From: Lunularia cruciata
Taxonomy: Eukaryota > Streptophyta > Marchantiopsida > Lunulariales > Lunulariaceae
Direction of reading: 5' to 3'
DNA length: 64,000 nucleotides
Assembly (NCBI GenBank): GCA_948567375.1
Contig: OX419759.1
Location: 39,285,493-39,349,492, forward strand
Both the position numbers and the translations under genes were made by a program. The notes beneath the pieces are model-generated. The model did no database searches. It saw only the letters and a list, made by a program, of their open reading frames with translations, and was not told the origin of the DNA. Shown here in pieces: positions 57,763-64,000 of this stretch. How positions within the stretch are numbered: position 1 is the first letter of the stretch; each line of letters opens with the position of its first letter.

Positions 57763-60700
57763 TTAACCTCGGGAACCCCTAGGGGAAGTCAGGGGAGCAG
57801 ATGCAGTTCCTTTCGCGGGTTGTGAGCCAGGGGCTGCCTTCTCCTTTTCACCCGGCGCCGCAGAAGAGCCTTTCGCATTTCCCAGTTCCTGAACTTGTTG
57901 CGCTGTGGCAACTGACTTTCTGACCTGTAACGCGCCATTATAAGAAAGGTCATGCAAAGGAAGTAATCTGGGGAGGTAGTTGCTCTGTTTCTCAACGCAA
58001 ATACCTCCCCATCTTTTTGATAAACCTCCCAAAGACATGCTAAACGTACTGCAGCGAAGAGACTAAACGAGAAACTCAGATTTCTCTCATTCTCAGCATC
58101 GTCGCTGCCATGCATGGGAACTGTTGTGTAAGAGAGAACTAAGATGCACCGACAACTTGGAGAATGTTGAGCGAACAAACTGGGAGCACGTTTACAACCT
58201 ATCTGACGTAGAAGAATTGCTACTAAATATCTCCATAGAAAAGAGCGCAATGTTAAGACTCACTATTCTTCTTGGGCAATAGAGAATGAAATGATTAGTT
58301 CGACATACCACTGCCAGCCGTTGTTTATGCGTCTCACTAACTGTCTGCAACAATAACCAGACAATAAAGTTACATCACAACAGATATATACAGGTCAATA
58401 GCCTAGGCACAAGTTCATTCCTAACTCGGCACTGAGATAATACTATAACCATTACTTAGTTCGCAATCAAAAGCTGCACAGTTTCCATCAGTCGGTTGGT
58501 TTCATTAAGCCAAAGTTTGGTCGTTTGAATAACCATGCTCGAGACAGCTCAAGGTTCACGACTTGGTTTAGAACTTTTCAAGACCCCGTTAGGGTCGTCT
58601 TCTATAGTGCATTACACTGTAGCACGCTGAGCTTTTGCTAGACGCGACAATTCCATGATTATACAACTGGCAATGGACGAGTTTATTATTCCCACCACTG
58701 TGTGGGACCCGACTGCTTTGGAGAAATACTCCAATATCAACAAATCGTGATCGTTTGATTCAAACTCATGCAAACTTACCGGTCTCTTGTAAGCCCGATA
58801 TTCCTCTCCGCTGAATCCCGGTATCGTCAAGTGCCAGTTTCGCTCTGCAAGAGACCAGAAGAAAGCTAATATGATCTTCGGAAGATATTGTGTATGACCT
58901 AGGGCTTGAAAACCCCCTTTTAGTTGTGGTGGCCAACAGTCAAACGTGACCATAAACACTGGCTTCCCCATAAGGGCATTCTTTCTTCTTCTCAATATAG
59001 AATTCTTAGCTTTCCCTAATAAAATCACAACCATTTTTTTGAGATGGCAATACGTCGTAATCCTATCAAGAACTCTGCTTCTTACCAAGGTGAAGCAACA
59101 CGTCCTTCACTTCCAACACGCTTCCTTTCCGATGTTTAGCCAAAGCGCAGGCAAACGATGTTACCTGAAGAGAACAAACAAAATGAGATGGATCACTGAG
59201 CGCGTGCTCGCTAGTTCAACAAATCGTTATCGTTACGGTAAGGCATAACCAGCATGTTTCGGATTAGATACAGTTTAAATTCTACATAAACACTAAGGTG
59301 CTTGCTCCCAGGGAGATGGTATCGCGGTGTCAAACACTTTAAATGACTGCATATGCTGTAAGTGTTCTTGATTTGCATAAGCTTCGAAAAGCCATGAACT
59401 TCGTCCATTCAGGCAGAAGTGTAAAAGTTTCATAGGCGGACAAAACTAAATCTGCAATATATTCTACGCAACGGAAACAACCCGCTCAAGCTTAATAATA
59501 TATAAATTATTTTGACATGATTAGAATGATCGAGGATTGAACATAGGAGACGACAAATTCCAATTGACCTTAAAAGCCAATCCTAGCATTGTCATCATTT
59601 TATGCGCAGAATCATTCCGGAGACCATACCGATTGCACAAAATCGTCTGCTATCTCAAGAAGCACATCTTCCACGTCCGGGTCCACCTTCTCATTTGGAT
59701 CAATCTGCAAACACTGTGTCAGCTCGGAAGTTCTTTTGGAATATAAATGCAACATTCTGATGATTCCAGAAACAGTTCACGTACTTGTGATACAAGATCC
59801 TGAATGCTCCTCTTGCCAAGGACCTGAGCATTTGGATCTGTCGGTTTGCTAGGACCAGCAGTACTGGCTGGGGCTGGTGGGGTCGTTGCAGTTGCTTGAG
59901 ATCCATTTGGTGTTATAGGACGTTGGTTGGATGCAAGCTGTGGGCGTTGTGGTTGTTGCTGAGGTTGTGGCTGAGATGGTTGTGGAGCTGGCGGCTGCAA
60001 ACCTTGTTGCTGAGTGAGTGGCGCCTGTTGTTGTGTAGTTGCCGCAGCCGGGGCACCTGCGGTCTGCGGCTGCTGCTGTTGCAGCTGTTGTTGTTGCGTT
60101 TGTGATACAGCTTGCGGTTGCTGAGGGCGTTGTTGAGCAGCTTGAAGCTGCTGTTGTTGGAGATGAGGGTGATAAGGGGCTGCAGGTGATTGATTGTGTA
60201 CAGGCTTCATCTGTCCGGCTGGAAGCCAAGACTGATTCTGTGGCAGCAGAGAATTGTTTTGCTGCGCTGAGGCAAGGCCCTGCATCTGTGAGCCCAATGA
60301 TCCGATGGCCGGTAATCTTGATGCCTGTTGCGAAGTTTGTTGTTTCTGCAGCATATCATTACTCAGTCAGCACGAGTACTTCATCTCACCAAGAAGAGGC
60401 ACACCTTCTATCTACTGGAATGTCCATGATTGGGAAATCAAGAGAGGAATGCATCAAGCATAGACTATTCCGACAGATGCACTGCTTAGATTCGAATCTG
60501 AATACGGATATAGAAGCACTGAAGGACAGAAAGCAAACCTTAAGACAATAAGGTCGTCAAAACATGAAAGTGTTCATTCTTGATAGTTTTCTATAGCTGG
60601 TATGTGTAAAGGTGCTATATCTATAATCTTCACCTTCATCACAAGAGAAGTAAGTGGAATACTTCCTCGAAAGCACTTTGACTGCTTAAAGAAGATTGTT

Positions 60701-62668
60701 CGAGGCTTACAGGTGGAGATGTCAGTTGGGTCTGCTGTGGCCTTGAGCCTGCCTGCTGCATACGCTGTTGCTGCACGGTAAGTGCAGTGGACGCCCTTGC
60801 AATTTGAGTAGCTACGCCACCAGGGGTAGTGAGACTACCGGCACCCATCATGTTCATTGCCGGTAGTGTCTGCACAACCCTTGGAGTTGAGGCTGCTCCA
60901 CTTTGAAAATGTGATGCCTGACCCTGAGATTGTTTCTGTCGTCCCTAATCAATTATGCAGATCACTCCCCCAACTCAATAACTATCTGAAAATTAACCAT
61001 TAGGACTGCACTGACCTTGACCGTGATTCATCTGCCGTGATTATGTGGATCGGTTCGACTTTTAGAATGTTGGACAAACAGGCCCCAACTCACGACCAAA
61101 CCCGCATGCCATTCAGAAAAGCATAAATTACAAAACATCAACGTGTCTGCCTGGGCTTCGCCTAGAATGGAGCGTGACAGTTCTCAATGGAAGAAAAAAC
61201 AACAACCAACAACTTGAAGAAAGTGGGATAAGGACCAAGGCGCCGCAAGAGGAACAAAGGAAGGATCAGAAAAACGAGAGCGAAGGATGGGCGTAAACAT
61301 GATGGTAAAAAGGATACGTTGATACATACAGACACAGACGGAGCAGTATTGACATTCTCAATGACAGATTGTTTAAGACAAGGCAATCATCCCCAACCTA
61401 AAGGACAAGTTTACAGCATCTGTTACTTAGACGTATGTAGCTACCTGCATTGCTTGCTGTGGAGACGTGACTTGTGATTGTAATCCGACGAAACTTTGAG
61501 TAGGTGGCATTGTTAGCATGTTAGGAATTCCCTGGGTTTGCGCTTGAGATGCCCCACCGGTAGTGCTAAGGCGACCAGCTCCAGCCTGCTGATGCAAGTG
61601 CTGCTGCCCGAATTGAGAACCGACGGACTGCTGAGTCTGCGAATATAAGGATGGACGGGAAGCATGGAGCTGTTGTTGAAGGGTTTGACTTTGTGACGAG
61701 GCTTGCTGGTTTTGGAGGAGGTGCTGGCTTTGCTGGAGAAGTTGGCCCGTTTGTTGCGTCGTTTGGTGAGGTCTCTGTTGAGAAGCCAAACTGGAGTGCT
61801 GCTGCTGACCCTGGCTATTTCTATTCGCTAGCATCTGCTGCTGCTGCTGAAGCGACGAGCTGGCGGACATTGCTGCAACTCCCGGCGAGGCCACAGATAG
61901 AGACCCAGAAAGTGATGGTGATGGCGATAGCTGATTGAAGTGAGAGGCGTTAGGTAAAGAGGTCCCTCTCATCGCAGGTACACTAGATGCACCTTGTTGA
62001 AGCAAGAGGCGCTGATTGGACGAAGATCGTTGCATAGGCTGAAGACTTTGCGTTGCTGAAGTACCCTGCTGCATGGAGGAGCCCTGTTGAGCTTGAGAAC
62101 TGACCTGCAAATTTTGTGCATATTGCCCTTGTCTCCCTTGCTGTTGCTGATGCTGATTCAATGCCTGTTGAGTTAAGTGCTGATTTTGAGTTAGTCCCTG
62201 TTGGCTAGAGAGCAAAGTTTGCTGCTGAGGCTGGTGTTGTGCTGACACGTTCTGGCCAAGAGTCTGACCTCCAGGAATCGAGTTATGCATTTGAGATTGC
62301 AGGTGTGCAGGTGCATTGGCCAACTGCAAGCTTTGTTGGTAGATTTGCAAACTTACATGATGGTTAAGCAGCGATGACGGAGTAGACAGGTTGGAATTGG
62401 ATTGCTGCTGCTGACTTTGAGAATTCTGCTGCGGTGCGCTGGTTGCTGGTGTAGACGCAGCTGATGCTGGGGTCGAACTCAAGCCTGATGAAGACGTCAT
62501 GGCTCCTAACGATGACATCAACCCAGACACCAGCGAAGAGGATAATCCAGAAGCTCCATTTGACGAAGAGCCCTGCCCTGACGAGTGTTGAAGTGCAGGG
62601 GCCAGCGATGGCGCTGGAGAGGACGAGACCTGAGATGCAGAACCGGGAACAGGCGCTTGCCCAGCCAT
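57763..62668 (-). CDS. TAF12: TFIID/SAGA subunit TAF12 with long Gln-rich N-terminus (8 exons)
   Basis: Exons on the minus strand: 61445-62668, 60711-60944, 59785-60345, 59630-59704, 59086-59164, 58780-58844, 58309-58344 and 57763-57924. All introns are GT-AG and phases agree, giving 811 residues. TAF12 is a histone-fold subunit of TFIID and SAGA that pairs with TAF4 or ADA1 in the nucleus. The histone fold is at about residues 662-746: [13 protein letters not shown], then [20 protein letters not shown], then [20 protein letters not shown], then [18 protein letters not shown]. The following [18 protein letters not shown] is the usual plant C-terminal helix. The first ~650 residues are rich in Gln, Ser and Pro, as in plant TAF12 proteins. 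The ATG at 62668 has A at -3 and G at +4; a 5' UTR intron may exist upstream. Confidence 0.92.
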
Positions 62669-64000
62669 TTGCAAAACCCTCTCCTACACTGAGACAAGAC
62701 CCAAAGCCCCCCTTCCTAGAAAGTAAAATAGTACTGGCAACTCTAGTTGAAAGAAATCAATCCAAGTAACCTCACCAGACTCAGTCAAATATATACTAAA
62801 CCGGGGGCAATATGATCGACCTTCGGAATTTGAGCTTTCCCGCCTTCTCCCATATGATTGATAGAAACACTCTTTTCTTGTCTTACGGGACAATCACAAA
62901 ACTAGAGAACACATAACTGCAAACGCTCCACAATAGAGTTCAGTATGCCAATTTCCTCCTGCATACACTTCCTTCACTTCGTTCGGCATCCCTCAACGGT
63001 AGGACAACCCCATGCTTCGCTACCAGTCGCGAGAATCCACGAATGAATGGATCCGATACAGAAGAGAGATACATAAGTAAGGAAGCTTAGGTAGTCCGAC
63101 GACATAAAAATTCAAAATGATTTTCTTCGCACAAATCGGTACAGTAGTGCACCTCGGTAGTCACTCCGGTCCTAAGAAATTCCAACAGCTTGAATGCACT
63201 TCCGCCCGCACGCACGCGAGGTGATCACGTCAATATTGAAACAAGGACAGTCGACAATACATACTTTGTGACCCCAATCTTCTTTCCATTCGTACTTGCT
63301 CTTCACTGACTTGCACGCACGGAGGAAAATGGTATCGGATCTGCGAGTATCTGGTATCTACACTAGGTCTCCCACCCTGTTTCTTCTGTTCAACGAACAA
63401 ATTTGACAGGATGTGAGACACTGTAGCTCCGTCACAAGGAGGATCCGAATGGCATGGTCCTATTCCTGACGATGATAAGTGAAGACAATGGAAAAAGCAA
63501 AATTGCAAATAGTCACGACTAATTGATCCGATTCCAGGTACTAAAATACTAATCAAGCTCCTTACACTCCACGCCGAATCAGACCTCGATTCTCTATGAC
63601 CGATTGTATGATTATGAGAATGATCTCAAAACAGATGCGCATTACATTCGTGAAGAAATTCATTCCGAGCATGGTGCAGGCAGATTTCCTAACCTTCATC
63701 AGCACTTTGGGACCTTCGGCTTGAAATCTGGCACCCAAAACGCTGCTACCTGTGCTGAATCGATTTTCCAAAATGTACCCAGTCATGCATCAACTTTTAA
63801 TGAGAATGTAAGTATGAACACAATATTCTCCAGTTATACGAAAAAGTACAAGATATAAGGCTAAGTAAATGGTTTTAAAAACAAATGAAATTAGGCATGG
63901 GTTATTCATGTTTCGCGTAGAAAATTTCATATATCATGGAAATAGTGCGGTTCATAATCCATTTAAATTTAATTTTAAATGGACTACAATATTGAACTTG
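62669..64000. other. Upstream region of TAF12
   Basis: It should hold the TAF12 5' UTR and promoter. Open frames here (for example 63230-63556 minus and 63604-63858 plus) show no recognisable domain. An oligopyrimidine-rich stretch near 62830-62890 on the minus strand could belong to the leader. No retroelement of the three families was seen, and the sequence turns AT-rich after 63800. Confidence 0.45.

Noticed and set aside
59849-60551. Plus-strand and alternate-frame ORFs across the TAF12 Gln-rich exon
   Set aside because: Frame shadows of CAG/CAA-rich coding sequence; the minus-strand frame joins the histone fold by canonical splicing.
1-64000. A CRISPR array, prophage or bacterial operon
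   Set aside because: The tandem repeats found are LINE leader units, minisatellites or microsatellites without spacer structure, and all recognised genes are plant-type with introns.

Overview
The window looks like a land-plant nuclear genome, probably from a non-flowering plant (bryophyte, lycophyte or fern grade). That grade is an inference. Three plant-type genes have short GT-AG introns and belong to plant families: a SABATH methyltransferase, the orthologue of the Arabidopsis plastid protein At4g37920, and a plant-type TAF12 with a long glutamine-rich N-terminus. Everything else is repeats, intergenic sequence and decayed retroelements. No bacterial or viral gene order, CRISPR array, rRNA or tRNA was recognised.

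Three retroelement families fill roughly 1-10560, 16167-18840 and 23870-53348. LINE-A (my label) is the main one. It is a non-LTR element with a 5' leader built of ~179-bp tandem units, an L1-like coiled-coil ORF1, and an ORF2 with AP endonuclease, reverse transcriptase and a C-terminal Cys/His finger. Its 3' UTR can form two hairpins, and it ends in a tail of ATTGTTTC/ATTGTTC-type repeats. Many copies lie in both orientations, all broken. Family B is a second RT element (16167-18840 minus, 51906-52880 minus, 8991-10560 plus). Its short 5'-truncated 3' ends are scattered outside the LINE blocks and carry a GGGGCTAAGCCCC hairpin and a GGTCGCCTTT end. LTR family C is a Ty3-like element: one gutted copy (31754-35156) and two solo LTRs (6604-7297, 48655-49347), all three inside LINE-A copies.

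Layout: 1-8775 LINE-A mosaic; 8776-10560 family B remnant; 11354-13330 SABATH gene (minus); 13331-16166 intergenic with AT microsatellites; 16167-18840 family B; 18841-23869 mostly unrecognised; 23870-51905 dense LINE-A with nested LTR elements; 51906-53348 family B pieces; 53485-56009 At4g37920-like gene (plus); 57763-62668 TAF12 (minus, convergent with the previous gene); 62669-64000 TAF12 upstream region.

The most interesting signal is in LINE-A. In six independent copies ORF1 and ORF2 are in the same frame, 21 nt from the stop to the first endonuclease codon. They are separated by one stop, UAG in five of six, always followed by CAAUUC, and there is no conserved ATG for ORF2. This suggests that ORF2 is expressed by stop-codon readthrough. 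Second is the regular ~179-bp periodicity of the LINE-A leader. Copy boundaries in the mosaic are approximate, to about 10-30 bp.
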